64,000 nt of DNA, taken from Dactylonectria macrodidyma (lineage: Eukaryota > Ascomycota > Sordariomycetes > Hypocreales > Nectriaceae). Made by a program: the position numbers and the translations under genes. Where the stretch lies: the NCBI GenBank assembly GCA_020744425.1, contig JAGMUV010000001.1, positions 5,580,001 through 5,644,000 on the forward strand, written 5' to 3'. Positions 20,874 to 34,424 of this stretch are shown here, in pieces; the first letter of the stretch is position 1; each line of letters starts with the position of its first letter. The notes beneath the pieces are model-generated. The model had not been told where the DNA came from. It made no database searches and was given only the letters and a program-made list of their open reading frames with translations.

Positions 20874-23201
20874 CTATTTCGTCCAAACCGGTGGTTCTGC
20901 AAGCGACTCTTTTTCCTTCAGTGCCGAGTCGGTATCCTCTTTGGGGCGCGTGTCCTCGATATGAGCTTCTTGCTCTTTAACCTGATCCTCTAAAGCAGCG
21001 CTGCTTTCCACGGAGCGATCCTTTGCTTCCGCATTCTGGCTGGTGTTCTCAGACGACTCCTGTTCAGTAGAACTGTTGGTGGTGTCCGTCACCAAGTGTT
21101 TATCCCAAGTCGACCCACTGGCTTCAGTGGAGTCGTAGAGGACCTCCACAGAGCGCCTCGGTTCCTCAGCCGGTTGCGTAATTTCAGACGTGTGGCTTCG
21201 TCTGTCCATCGAGTTCAGTTCCGGCCGAGAGAAGTTTGGCGTTTTGTAAACGCCGGCGAGGTCAGACCGAGACTGGGTTGCAGACACGGGATAGATGGCG
21301 TCAGGGTCATACATGACACTCCCTCTCATCGATGGATTGTGTGGCCATCCTATGGGCATGCTCGACACCCGACGCTGGTGGCCCGGCTCTCGGTTGCGGA
21401 CATTTCCAATCACAACCGGAGGAAGATCAGCGATGTCCTTTTCTCGAACGCCCTTAAGACTCCCGTCGCTTGACGAGTTAGCTCCTGAGACAGCCTTCTC
21501 CCTAACTCTTGTGGAGTCCTTCCGATGTAGAACTGCGGCAACAGCCCCAGCTCCTCCGATAGAAGCAAGCGTCGAAGCGCAGAAGCCATTAAACTGGTCT
21601 GCTGCACTCCTTTCCGACTGTTCGTCGACCATCAGCCAGCCAACGCCAAAGACGAGCAAACCAATAACCAGAGTGGTAAGAATAGCAGCTCCCGCTTTGT
21701 CGCCTGCAGTTATTTTCCGCCAATTGCGATTCGGCTCTGTCCGACCGATATCTTCAGAACCAGCACCCGAGTCGCCCTTGCTCGTACCTCCAGTGTCGGC
21801 CGTCAAGGGGGCCCCTCGTTGCCCGATCATACAAGACAGTGTAATTTCTATAGCTGCCATTTGTTGACCCACACCAGTCGATCCATCGTATTTGTCCTGG
21901 GTCCAAATCATGCCGCACATCTCTTCGTTGTCACCGCCAACACACTGCTTCGCAGCAGCGACAGCAGATGTTCTTAGGAGCGGCCTGATAATGTCGGCAG
22001 TGTGAGGAGCCCACTGTGTAGTAACAGCCAGCCAGCGAGTCAAATAAGCCTTGAAAGACTGCTGGTCGATGTTGCAGAGCTTGACAGGTTCGCATGCGAC
22101 TTCAGCCATGATGTTGTCGTCGGGACCAGTGAAGAACACTTTGACACCCTCAATCAGGTTATCGAGTCGATCTTTCCAAACCTCGCTCTCGGTATGATTA
22201 TACATGGCTGCCGCACCGAGGATGAAGCCTCCGACATTGTACGAGAATTGGTAGGGCACGATGTTGGTGCAGCCGGTTTCGATGTGGGCACCATCGTACA
22301 CAGCCCAATTCTTTTCCTCGTTGATGAATTCGACCTTTACCATCCAGTCCCATGTCTTGTCGGCCCAGTCGGCATATGTGTTGTTGCCGGTGAAGAGAGC
22401 GAGTCGAGCGCCAAGGGCGAAGAAGCATGCCTGGGAAATGGAATTTTTGTAGTTGTAGCCATTGTTCCACTGGAAAATCTGCCACCGCAAACCGCCACCA
22501 CAGTGTTCTGTATCCCATCGAGCAGCCTGAGTGTTGAAAACGGCCTGGGCCAGGGCGAGCCATTGCGGTTCGGATTCTTGCGGGTGGGGGAAGTTGTATT
22601 CTGCCGCGGACATGACAGCGAGACCCCAGAAACCCTGGTCATCGTTTCCTTCGGTTCTGGTCTGGTTGATGGGCATGTAGTCGTCGTATTCGCCCACCTG
22701 GAAAAGCAAAGCTTGTTTAGTGGTGTTGACATATTCATCGTCTCCAGTGTAGAACCAATATTCTGTACTGCAAGTCAATTGCCAGGTCTGTGCCCAAACA
22801 AGGCGAAAACATACCTATAAGTGTGCCCATCATGGCACCGGCCTCCCACCCTGTGAAGATGATTAGTCACGAAATCGATGACGATGGAGTCACGGAAAAG
22901 CAGCCGAGCAAGGACATACAGTAGTACGGGTCAGGAAGCAGGCCGGGAGTGTGACCTGGCTCGTCGCCATGGTAGAAGGTCATGAGGTTTTCAACCATGC
23001 TCTTTGCAATGGTCTTGACGGATTCTAAACGGCAATAATGAATCAGCGCGCATCCTCGTTAAGTGCGAATATGAGGTGCGACGAACCAGTCGAATTGGGG
23101 TTCAAGTCGTAGCCAGAGGCGACGCTGCTCAGAACGAGCAACATGGCAACGAATGGCCCGCCAAAGCCGCGCCTTGGCTCCAATCCCCACGTCGGGAACA
23201 T
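20874..23201 (-). CDS. GH76 endo-1,6-alpha-mannanase (DFG5/DCW1-like) with membrane anchor and cytosolic tail
   Basis: Four exons (23201-23087, 23024-22920, 22850-22815, 22762-20874), 714 residues. Family role: DFG5/DCW1 enzymes cleave and transfer mannan to cross-link GPI-proteins into the cell wall. Seen: a signal peptide or anchor at about 1-30, PYYWWEAGAMMG then EYWFYTGDDEY across the introns, and the catalytic Asp pair in EGNDDQGFW (about 126-127). Instead of a GPI signal there is a strong membrane span at about 444-464 and a tail of about 250 residues rich in Ser, Arg and acidic residues. For intron 3 the acceptor is GTACAG at 22763; the nearer GCAG would shift the frame. Intron 1 uses a weaker donor, GTTCGT. 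Family firm; tail function unknown. Confidence 0.88.
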
Positions 23202-26200
23202 GGTGATGGCTGAGGCTGGGCAATGATGAGCTCAGCGACGGGCGTTGGGCGACATGGAGAGAAACGAGAGGCGGCGAAGATTCGACAGTGGCGATAGTAG
23301 TAAGCGAGCGACAGCGGGAGAGGCGGAGCAGAACGATGGAGATGGCGGGTTGGAGACGGTAGGATGGAGATGCGGGATGGAGATGGCGGCAACGGGGAGT
23401 AAGTACTAGAGGCAGCAGGCGCCGACGGGGGTGGACTAAAGGATATCACGGATTTAACGGTACAGTCCCGCGATGGGTACGATGGAAAATACAAAGGAAG
23501 GGAGGAAGGGAGTACAGGAGATGAAGAACGAGGAAGCACGGGGATGGTGTGTGCCTGTAGGAGTGTGTGTGGGCTGAATTGGGCTACTGCTCGTGTTGTT
23601 GAGCCTCGTCTATCCCATTCTCACGCCGTCCGACAGACACGAAGATGGGACAGGCCAAAGTAAAAAGCCACCCAGAAGTACCTCTCGGAGACATATCATT
23701 GGGCCATCTGGGCCGTTTTACTGTGTACGAATCCACCAAACGTCGGTGGGAGGGGAAAAAGGGAGATCCTTTGGGGACTTTGCGGCTGACCTTGCCGTCT
23801 CATTCTGCGCCTACTGCTAGGTACACACGCAGTAGGTGTGCCTGTGCCTATGCCTGGGGAAGCTACCGGCCGACTGCGGAAGTATCGACCTCTCAAGTCT
23901 CAGAGTTGCAGCTCAATGGCGCCAAGGACTGGACATGGCGAGCTTGTTCGTTGCTGGCATGTTCGAGGGTCGCTGTGTTGTTTCGTAATTACACCGCGCA
24001 AAGGGAGATCGTGGCCGCTCCCTATACGCAGCGTTCATTTGATAACCGCCAGCTTCATTTTCCCCATCATTCCCGCCGGGTTCCTGGCCGTCTTGGCCCC
24101 TCTGGGATAGAAAACAAATACGAGCTTCGCTGAGCCCGGCCCATGGGCCAGCGCCGATACGGGCCACAGGGCTACAAAGAAGCCCCAGAAGAAGACAAGC
24201 TCGCTGGTGCGAGTGAGAATGTACTAACTGGGTACGGTTAAGCAGGCTTGGTCTTCCCCATGTTCCTAGGCCCATGTCCCAACGCCCATTGGTTACAAGA
24301 CGGAGGCCGACTCAAAAGACACGACCAGGCAACGGGTGACAAGGAAGCAGCCGAGACGAGGAGGTACCTGAGCCGAAGTGAGGTGAGGGTCTGGGGAGAA
24401 CAAGTGCAAAATACTACGTAGTGCATCTGCACAGTTCACACGATCCAACACAAGGAAGGAAGGTGGCGGGGCCCAGGACCTGTCTCCGTGTACGGAGTAC
24501 ATAGTAGACTTGTTCATCACTGGAGCCAGAATGGTGATGCTGGATGACATGGGCTGACCTGAGTGGCCGCCAAAAACATCCATGCGAGATTTGCAGCTCC
24601 AAATGTCCCCTTGCCCCAGCTGAACCCGCGCGCTATGAGACTGTGACGTAGGGCCTACACCGTCTAAAATTGTGTCTATTCTCGCCATTTGTTGCCCGTC
24701 GTTCTGGTTTCGCCGCCGAGTCGCGTGGAACGTGGAGCCTATGATCGACCTTGTTGGGCCTATGGTGCTGTCTTGAGGAGCTCGTTTGCTAAATTATCAA
24801 CTGTAAATTTTAAGCATTTGTCCCCTGGCAAGGGGAAAGGGCCTGGCATTCCCCGTGGCGAGACAAGGCTCATGGGCGGGTTCAGTGAGACCAAAACAAT
24901 ACAAAAGAAAGAAAGGAACAGCGAAGAGGAAATAGTATCGATTAGTCGATGGGATCCTGGCTATCAAGAGTGGTGAGCAGGCACAATAGGCACAGTAATA
25001 TCACTGTCAGCACTTGATGTGCAGAAGGCCAGCAGAAACTCGGGCCAGGTCTTCCCGAAATCGTTCATAGAACCAGACAAGGTCGCATGGAAACATCCCA
25101 GCCAGCTTACTCACTCTGGGGCGGGGAATCCGGGTTTAGCCTGTTTCGGTCCAGATTCCACCTCAGAGTTAAGTCACCAGATCCTCGCCGAAGACGGGTA
25201 GCCGACATCGTGGCTCTGTTCATCTGCCTGCATTTGTGACTCTCTTCATAATCATGTTGTTCCTCCGTTGCGAGCAACTGCTTTTAGGTCTACTGCGTTG
25301 AAACCTACAAGAGATCAACACCATCAACTTTCGTATCCTCATCGTAACGGCCACGTCATTCGCAAGCTTCTCATTCGTACAGACACGCAAGACACAAACC
25401 ATGATTGTATTGCATCTGCATGTTTCCGCCTCAAACTCTGCCCTTGCACCATAAGATTCTCGAGAGACATGACACAGCAGCCCGTTCCTGAGATGCAACA
25501 TGCAATATGTAACATGCAACTGGTCACGAAAGCATAAAGCGCCTTTTACTCCACATCTGCCGATGTCTTGGTGAGAAGCATAAAGTCTACGTCAAAACCT
25601 CATGATTGCGTGACTTTTTATGCTCCCCCCTCAGCACCGCCCAATCACTCTCAGTGGACCTTGCCACCATCGAGCTGGTCATACGAAGTACAACATTATC
25701 TACAAGAGGAGTAGAATAGTACTTCCTATATCTAAAATACGACATAGGACGCCGTGCCTATCAAGACTTAAATTCAATGTAGGGACGGTGTACAATTGTA
25801 TGTCACACCATGTGAGCAGAACAACATTGCGGCACAGTTTCCACGCGGGGAGGGGGGGATGACCGCATGACTGGCTCAATTCGGCTGTCAGTTGGATTCG
25901 GGGTTCATTCAACATGCCCAGAGGTGGTTCTGCTTTTTAATGGCTCAAGCAAGCGAAAACCCACAGGCGTTCATTGCAAATGTTAACTTTGTTACCGAGG
26001 AATCGATAACCCATCTGATACACTCTTTGTCGCTGAGTCGTCTCCCTTGTGTCCCCGTTACTGTTCCAGATTAACTCCCACGAAACCAGCATTCCTCATG
26101 GAGATGGCAAGATCGTGCCTTACGTAAGGTGACATCACCCGCCACATTTTCATGAGCCAGCAGGACCGAGATCACCGAACAAGCAAGACAGGGCATAGAG

Positions 26201-27002
26201 CGAAGCGACAGGGAATGGCTGTCACGTGCTTCCATCTCGCCAGCCATTGTGCCAAGGCAGCCGAGCCACCCATGACCCAAGGATTGATCCAATTGGGCTG
26301 GCTGGGGCGGCTGCCGGAGGTTGGGGAGCAACAGCGACGTAACCGGGCTAACCCCCAATCGCATTCCGTGCTGTCCGCCTTTCCAGGCGCCGAATAGTAC
26401 CTGAGGCAGCACCTGAGGCATGAACAGCGTCACCAGCCTCGTACTTGGGGCAACTTCAGACGCCTCGACGGCGGCTTCAGAGATATTGAAGCGACACTAC
26501 CTGAAGCAGAGGCCGTGTCGCATCAAATAGGCACATAATTCCTCGATACCTTGGTATCGATTCAATCAAATCTCTACTCTATGGAAAGCGCGGAGGTGCT
26601 AGTAGGACTGCAGTCGCTGAACATGCGCCAAAAATAAACCCAAATAGCAGGAGGCTTTGCCGTAGCACAGTAGCCTGTCCCCTCACTACAGTGCTCTCAG
26701 GTAGTAGTCAAAGGTCAGCAAGGGCCCCCGTCCCGCTGACTCCGTGCCTCGTCACCCCGTGCAGCGCCTCACTGCCAGCCCACCTTGGTCCCTTTAACCT
26801 GCTTGTTTCGCCCAGGCCAGCGCAACGTCTCACAACAACTTCCCACCTTCATCCTCCAGACTCGCTCGCCAACCTTCTACTTCCAACAAATCACCTCGAC
26901 ACAACCAGCGCGCCGTCTACCGTTCACCTATCGATCGCTCTTTTTACCACGCCGATCGACTACCGCCTTTCTCTCCCCGAATCTACCTAAACCACCAGCA
27001 AA
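23202..27002. other. Gene-free stretch upstream of the R-SNARE gene
   Basis: About 3.8 kb between divergent genes. I could not assemble any coding model with plausible introns or recognise an RNA gene. The last 200 bases (26800-27000) are C/T-rich and look like the SNARE 5' leader. Other short ORFs are compositionally random. Confidence 0.45.
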
Positions 27003-27892
27003 ATGCCTGAGCAGGACGCCCCCTATGACCCCTACATCCCCAGCGGCCAGCAGGGCGGCCAGCAGCAAGGTGGCGGAAATGCCAGGACACAAGCGCTACA
27101 GGCTGTAAGTCCATCATCTTGATGTTTTTTTTGGGCGCCGCGCGAGCGATGGAGAGAGATTTGCGGATTGCGAGGCCGACAGACGAGGACAATTCATGGC
27201 CACTTGGCATTTACCCGACCAACCAACGTCAGCGGACCAGGTGGGAATGGCGGCGATTTAAGCATTCTGCATGCAGCAACCACCATCCAGCACCCAGCCG
27301 CCCCTTCATGATGCGCCGCAAATTGACATCTCTCGACTGGGCTATTCACGGCCTGCGATGCTCGACTGATGCTCGGCCCACATGCGATAGCTCAATCGGT
27401 GAGGAGCTCAATTACGCACCGTCAGCAGCTTGCATTCTCAAGTCAACCCGTCTCATGGAAGCTCCGCCCAGCGGCGCCTTTTTGTCGCTCCGTCAAACGC
27501 CTCGAAATCCGCTCGCATTCCCGCTTAGTTTAGTTTATATGGGTTTCCGTGACAAGTGCTGACATGGTAGCTATAGCAAATCGACGACACCGTCGGTGTG
27601 ATGCGCGATAACATCAACAAGGTCTCTCAGCGTGGCGAGCGTCTCGATGCTCTCCAGGACAAGACGGACAACTTGGCCGTCTCTGCACAGGGTTTCCGTC
27701 GTGGTGCCAACCGAGTTCGCAAGCAGATGTGGTGGAAGGATATGAAGATGCGGATGTGCCTGATTGTTGGTATCATCGTGCTGCTCGTCATCATTATCGT
27801 CCCAGCCGGTATGTCATCCTTTCTCGAACCTCGCGCCACCAATTAGCCGCGCAAAATGCTGACCAACGATGGTAGTTGTTGCTACTCGCTGA
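27003..27892 (+). CDS. SNC1: Exocytic R-SNARE, synaptobrevin (Snc1/2-like)
   Basis: Three exons (27003-27104, 27577-27808, 27876-27892), 116 residues. Role: v-SNARE on secretory vesicles and endosomes, pairing with plasma-membrane t-SNAREs for polarised exocytosis at hyphal tips. Seen: a short Gly/Gln-rich N-terminus, the SNARE motif from about residue 35 ([15 protein letters not shown]) with the zero-layer Arg at about 53 in SQRGERL, the highly conserved [20 protein letters not shown], then a C-terminal membrane span ([16 protein letters not shown]) and a five-residue lumenal end. Intron 1 is long (472 nt). The last exon codes only the final five residues plus stop. Length and motif order match other ascomycete synaptobrevins. 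Confidence 0.95.
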
Positions 27893-30043
27893 TTCCTCCC
27901 ACCGTTTTGGGTAACCCGGTCCTCGCAATGATGCATGAGGACTTGACGACATCGAATATCGCAAAGCTACGACCATGGGAATGGGATCTTTGGCAACGGG
28001 CCATCATTGCACTGGGAATATGTTTTTGAGCAGGGTGGAATTTTCACGTAGGGTCCGGTCATGATATGCGGGCCACAGCTCTCAGGGCCGAGGCGCCGAG
28101 GCGCCGATTCTCTTTCGGCGTTGATCCTGGAGATGCAGACCGGGCCACATGTATGATTGAGGTTAGGCGTTCCCCGATTAATTGAGATGTGTACCTTTCA
28201 GTGTCGATTCCCTTGGGCCGGAAATTCCTTGGGACGTGGGGGTTCTAATGCCTTGGGTATGAAGCGAAGTGAAGCATTCCCGTCAGTGGTCTTCGACCCC
28301 CACGGCGATTGATGTGATGTCAAATTTGATGCTACACTTGACTCAGGGTAGGAAGGAAATGCTAACTAGGTACCTCCTCAGTCAGACGCGAGGCCATATA
28401 TATGCCTCTCCTCATGACAATACATTACCCAAAAGGGCATGAGAACCGGCCCAAGGTGCAGCCAAGTGCCACCTTCACCGTGGAAGCATGGCCAAGGTGG
28501 GACTCTTGTGCGTTCGCGGCTCTCGAGGACACCACAGGAAGACGCCATGGCCCGTCGTGACTCCATCGTAGTCCATCGTGGCCAGTCGTGGCCAGTCGTG
28601 GTCATGGGGTCTTTGGCCCTGGCGTCATTCCGATGTGGACTCGGACATTGGGTAGCCCCCAGACCATGTGCAGAGTGGGACAGATTGATAATGCCAGCTG
28701 ATTGATAATGCCTCACCGATCTGCACCTAGCTCGGGAGGGACAACCGACTACTCCCGGCACTTTGGGTCTTTGGATCCTGGATGGACAGTTGGATGTGAT
28801 GAGTTCGTAGCATGCTGAGTGGCGGGCGGGAAGCAGAGTGAGGGGAACAGAAAAGTGTTGGTTCGCGTCGACACCAACTACCGGCCCTACCACTAGTAGC
28901 ACATGGTCTATCTCAGCCAGGGACACAAGTTACAACGTCAGATGCCGTTCCGGGACCCGGACATGATGAAATGGGAACTGCCCGCAGCTCTAGCGAGTCG
29001 CGGCGACGAGGCTAGGAGCATGAATGATGAAAAATCCCACGCGTAGCTGAAAAGTTTGGTAAACTCATCCATGTCCGTCCACGAGTCTACTCTCCACCCT
29101 GCAAGAGAGGCTCCTCTACCGCATCCAGACAAGGGGAAAAAAAAGTACTTGATTTTTTTTTCTGCCTCGGCCTACCGGAATCCAGGTTAGTAGTGTTAAT
29201 AGCATGCGATATGCGTGCATTCTCCATACTGCGTACGTACCCATGAGAAGGAGGCGGGTGTGAAATTCCTGTGTGGCCGTCCAGTGCCACTGCGGCATCG
29301 CCAGTGCTCCGGTATGTATTGGTTGAGGCACCGGAGGCGGCCCTTATCAACACTGCATGCAGCACAATCACAGACGGCTTCTCAACAGGCCTGGTCCGAC
29401 GGGCGTGCCAGACCAGATTCACGAATTATTAGCCCGCCACTGAGTCAACCTGGCGGGGATCTGGTAGGCCTCTTACTATGGCCTCCAGAGGAGAAAATCA
29501 CCACACACCTATTGACCTATTCTATTCTGCTAAACCCATATACTCCTCTAGGGAATAAGTAATACCTATTATACTAGATTAACTAAACCAAACAATAGTG
29601 AATACTACAAAAAATTAGTTTGAACTACTTAGTATTTTTATCTTAATTTATTACTCAAGGTAGAGAGGAAGTTGATGCTTTTATTGTATGTGGTGTTTTT
29701 CTTACCCCCTTGTGTGCCAATGTGCAAATATTTGAACCGAGCCAAGTCATTACTTGCGACGGCCGCTACAACCCCTGCGATAGCGAGGTACTGCCGGCAC
29801 CTACCTGGTAGGTGTATGATTCCCGCTGTCCCGCAGCCTGCGAGCGGTCTTGGGGGAATGCCTGGTCATGTTTTTCTGCCCCTCCCCCACAGTTCGAAGT
29901 TACTTTAGGCTTGACCTTCCCGCCTCTTCTCGCCAACTGCCACCCACAGTCCTCCCTTAGACCAACCTTCACAGACTTCATCCTCCCACCGGCACTAGAT
30001 CATCCCCGCTGCCGAGCCAATTGGCCCTATAGCCCCGAGGAAG
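27893..30043. other. Gene-free stretch with an AT-rich patch
   Basis: About 2.1 kb. Short tandem duplications occur at about 28085-28105 (GAGGCGCC twice) and 28580-28605 (GGCCAGTCGT twice). From about 29500 to 29690 the sequence becomes strikingly AT-rich compared with its surroundings. No gene recognised. Confidence 0.45.
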
Positions 30044-31601
<1,558 letters not shown>

Positions 31602-31778
31602 TGGACCCCGCCCGCTGACCCGCCGTCCAGAAGGCTTTTGGGCCAAGCGGAATCTGAGGGAATCCGTACCATTCAATGGGCGTCAAACAGTGGGGTTTAG
31701 AAGGAGTTGTCCTGGGAGTTCATCGGGATTGTTATCAGTTACGCCAGAGCCTAGGGTTAGGCTCGCCTTTGTATATAA

Positions 31779-32052
31779 AGATTGCTATTTGCACACTAAA
31801 CCATTGCTATCTGCCCAGCATTTCTACATAAGCCCACTTTCCCTTGCCCAGTGACAGTGATCCTAACTGAGATCATAAGACTCTCGAAATATTAGGGATA
31901 AGTGAACTAAATGAGGGTGAGGGAACTAAATGAAGGCAATATAATGCTAATTTAGTGACGGCTTTGCCGCAGTTTGGCTTGCGGTCTATTGCGATATGTT
32001 GCGATATGTTACGCAGATAGTAACAGTCAACCGTGCGAATAACAAATACTCT
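31779..32052. mobile_element. Degenerate MITE copy (same family as 63135-63376)
   Basis: Aligns by eye end to end with the element at 63 kb: left end ATTGCTATTTGCACA, inner blocks ATTGCTATCTGC, AGTGATCCTAACTGAG, ATATTAGGG, CTAATTTAGTGA, TTGCCGCAG, and a right end close to the inverse of the left (GTGCGAATAACA). The terminal repeats have many mismatches, so this copy is old. It has no coding capacity. It lies between the arg-6 pseudogene and the P450 promoter. Confidence 0.75.
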
Positions 32053-32643
32053 TTTTCATCTGTGTGGTTACTGTGATGCGTGAACCCTTTGGTGTCATTT
32101 TGGTGGCTCGTCTAGGTAGTCCATCCTGGCACCTCCTTCATCTCAACGTGATGTCAGCGGGCAGCTTATTTCCTTCTCAATTCGTTGCCATGGGCGTTGA
32201 TGCGGTTCAATTGCCAGTAAACTTAGGTAGGGCTTCGCCCCTTGCGACCAGCAGACAAGGGACAGCGCTGCGCGTGGCAATGTTGGTATTCACATGTCAG
32301 CGGCGAGGTTTGACGTACATGGATTCGGAATGCTCCCAGTTTCGGTCAAGGCAATTCGCTTCGCTTTATTCGCTGGTTCAAAGGGTGATACGGTCGTCCC
32401 GACGGCAGCGAGTAAGCGGGGACCAACCGCTGTGTGATATTTAAGCTTAAGAGCCAGATTTTTGGCATGGATACAGCGCCAAATGGATGAATAGAGGCGA
32501 TGGAGGCGCTCCGGCCTCTTTTGAATGTGTGATGATTAAGGTTTAGCCGGCAAGGGTATAGGTAAGTATTTAAGGTAAGTACTAGGAACTCGAGTGGGCA
32601 ACTCCTCAACTCTTAAACTCAAAATGAATTGAGCTGTTGAAAC
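32053..32643. other. P450 promoter region
   Basis: Nearly 600 bases between the MITE and the P450 start. No TATA box is placed with confidence and no gene is recognised. Confidence 0.4.
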
Positions 32644-34424
32644 ATGTCTAATCTTGCGAATGAGGTCACCTACCTCCTCCTAGCTCTCGGTACTGGTGTA
32701 TCCACGGCCTTGGTTATCGGAGGACACTTCCTATCACGACTCACCAACAGCAGCCATGCTTTGTCACCTATCCCTCTTTGGACAGCTGTCCTCGTTGCGC
32801 CGATGGCCCTATACTTCCGCTCCAAGTACTACTGGCTTCACAAAATGCGCATTCACAACACGCAACCCGCAGCTGTTTACCCTCACCGTGACCCCATCCT
32901 TGGCACCGACTGGATCACCGACATGGTAAAGGCTGTGAGGTCACACAAGGTCCTGCAAGTTTGGGACTCGCTCTTCTATACTGTCGGGTCTACGTTCTGG
33001 GCGCAGAATGTTGGCACATGGATCGTCATGACCAACGAGCCAGACAACGTCAAGGCGCTGCTTTCGGGCCAGTTCGACAGATGGCAGATCCTCGGTATTA
33101 GACAAAAGGTCACCCAACTCGCCGTGGGGCCAAGGGGTATCTTCTCGGTCAATGGTGGAGAGTGGCATGAAGCAAGAGGAATGATTCGACCGAGTTTCAT
33201 GAGGAACCAGATCGCCGACATGGAGTGTACGGACCGGCATGTGGATAACTTCCTCAGGAAGATACCCCGTGATGGGGCCAGGGTTGATTTGCAGGAGTTA
33301 TTTTACCTGTTCACGATGGATGTTGCGACTGACTTCATGTAAGTGACACACACGAACACTTAGCCATCACTAATGGTCGACGACATCCAGGTTCGGATAC
33401 TCAACCAACACGCTGGTCAACCCAACGCCAGAGGCCCTGGACTTCATTGAATCCTTCGATTATGCGCTTCTCTCCGCCGCCAGCCGCGCACGACTCGGAT
33501 GGATCACCTTCCTGGTGCCTGACAAGAGGCTCGATCGGAGTGTGGCAACGTGCCAGCGCTTTATCGACCAGTACATCAAGGACGCACTAGCCGAGGACCG
33601 GGCCAAGGAGCGGCCATACGTCTTCATGAACGAGATGCTTGAGTCGGGAGTATCGCGTGAGTACGTCCGCGACCAACTTCTAGCCATGATATTGGGCGGA
33701 CGGGACACGAGCGCGAGCACGCTGAGCTCGTTGTTCTGGGCGCTGGCGAGGAGCCCAGACTTGGTGCGGAAGATGAGGACGGAGATCGCGTCGTTGGAGG
33801 GCAGGAAGCCAAGCTGGGAGGACCTCAAGGAATTGAAGTACTTGGGCATGGTACTGAAAGAAGGTGCGGCGGCGTTCTCCTAGCGCAATGAGCAAGAACG
33901 CGATGCTAATATACCCCCAAAAAAATAGCGTTGAGGCTTTGGGCGCCCGTCTCGACAAATATGCGAACGGCCACGGTTGACACCGTCTTACCTCGAGGTG
34001 GTGGACCAGATGGACAGTCACCCCTTTTCATCCCGAAAGGCACGGCATGTCGATGGTCTCTGCACAGTCTGCATCGACGGAAAGACATATTCGGCGACGA
34101 CGCGGACGATTTTCGACCTGAGCGCTGGGAAAAGCTTCGAACAACGTACGCGTCCCCTTCCCCGCCATCACTATGTTGTTATCTACCCCCTCTTGTGGCT
34201 AACAAATCGCTTCCTTTCCCAGTTGGGAATATCTGCCGTTCAGCGGGGGCCCTCGGATTTGTATCGGGCAGCAGTTTGCGCTAACGCAGATGTCGTATCT
34301 CGTGACGAGGTTGCTGCAAGCGTTTGAAGGAGTCGAGGCTGCGGATGACGAGCCGATGCTGCAGTCGGCGGGCACGACGATAAAGATTGTTGGAGGGTGT
34401 TGGGTGAAGATGCAACCGGTTTGA
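32644..34424 (+). CDS. Cytochrome P450 monooxygenase (CYP52-like)
   Basis: Four exons (32644-33338, 33391-33863, 33929-34145, 34223-34424), 528 residues. Family role: microsomal haem-thiolate monooxygenase; the closest style is the alkane/fatty-acid hydroxylase clan (CYP52 and relatives). Seen: an N-terminal membrane anchor, I-helix GGRDTS (about 334-339), ExxR as EALR at 389-392 (its codons span intron 2), PERW region [10 protein letters not shown], and the haem loop [10 protein letters not shown] with Cys475. All introns are GT-AG and the frame closes, so the gene appears intact. The intron 33864-33928 ends in a run of A before TAG and has no strong pyrimidine tract. Substrate is not deducible; fatty acid or alkane oxidation is inferred from motif style. 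Confidence 0.9.

Noticed and set aside
22002..22820. A 272-codon plus-strand ORF opposite the GH76 gene
   Set aside because: Antisense shadow that overlaps catalytic coding sequence and introns of the GH76 gene; no domain seen.
27380..27440. tRNA-like A-box string (GATAGCTCAATCGGTGAGGAGC) in the long first intron of the SNARE gene
   Set aside because: No matching T arm with B box and no acceptor stem could be found downstream.
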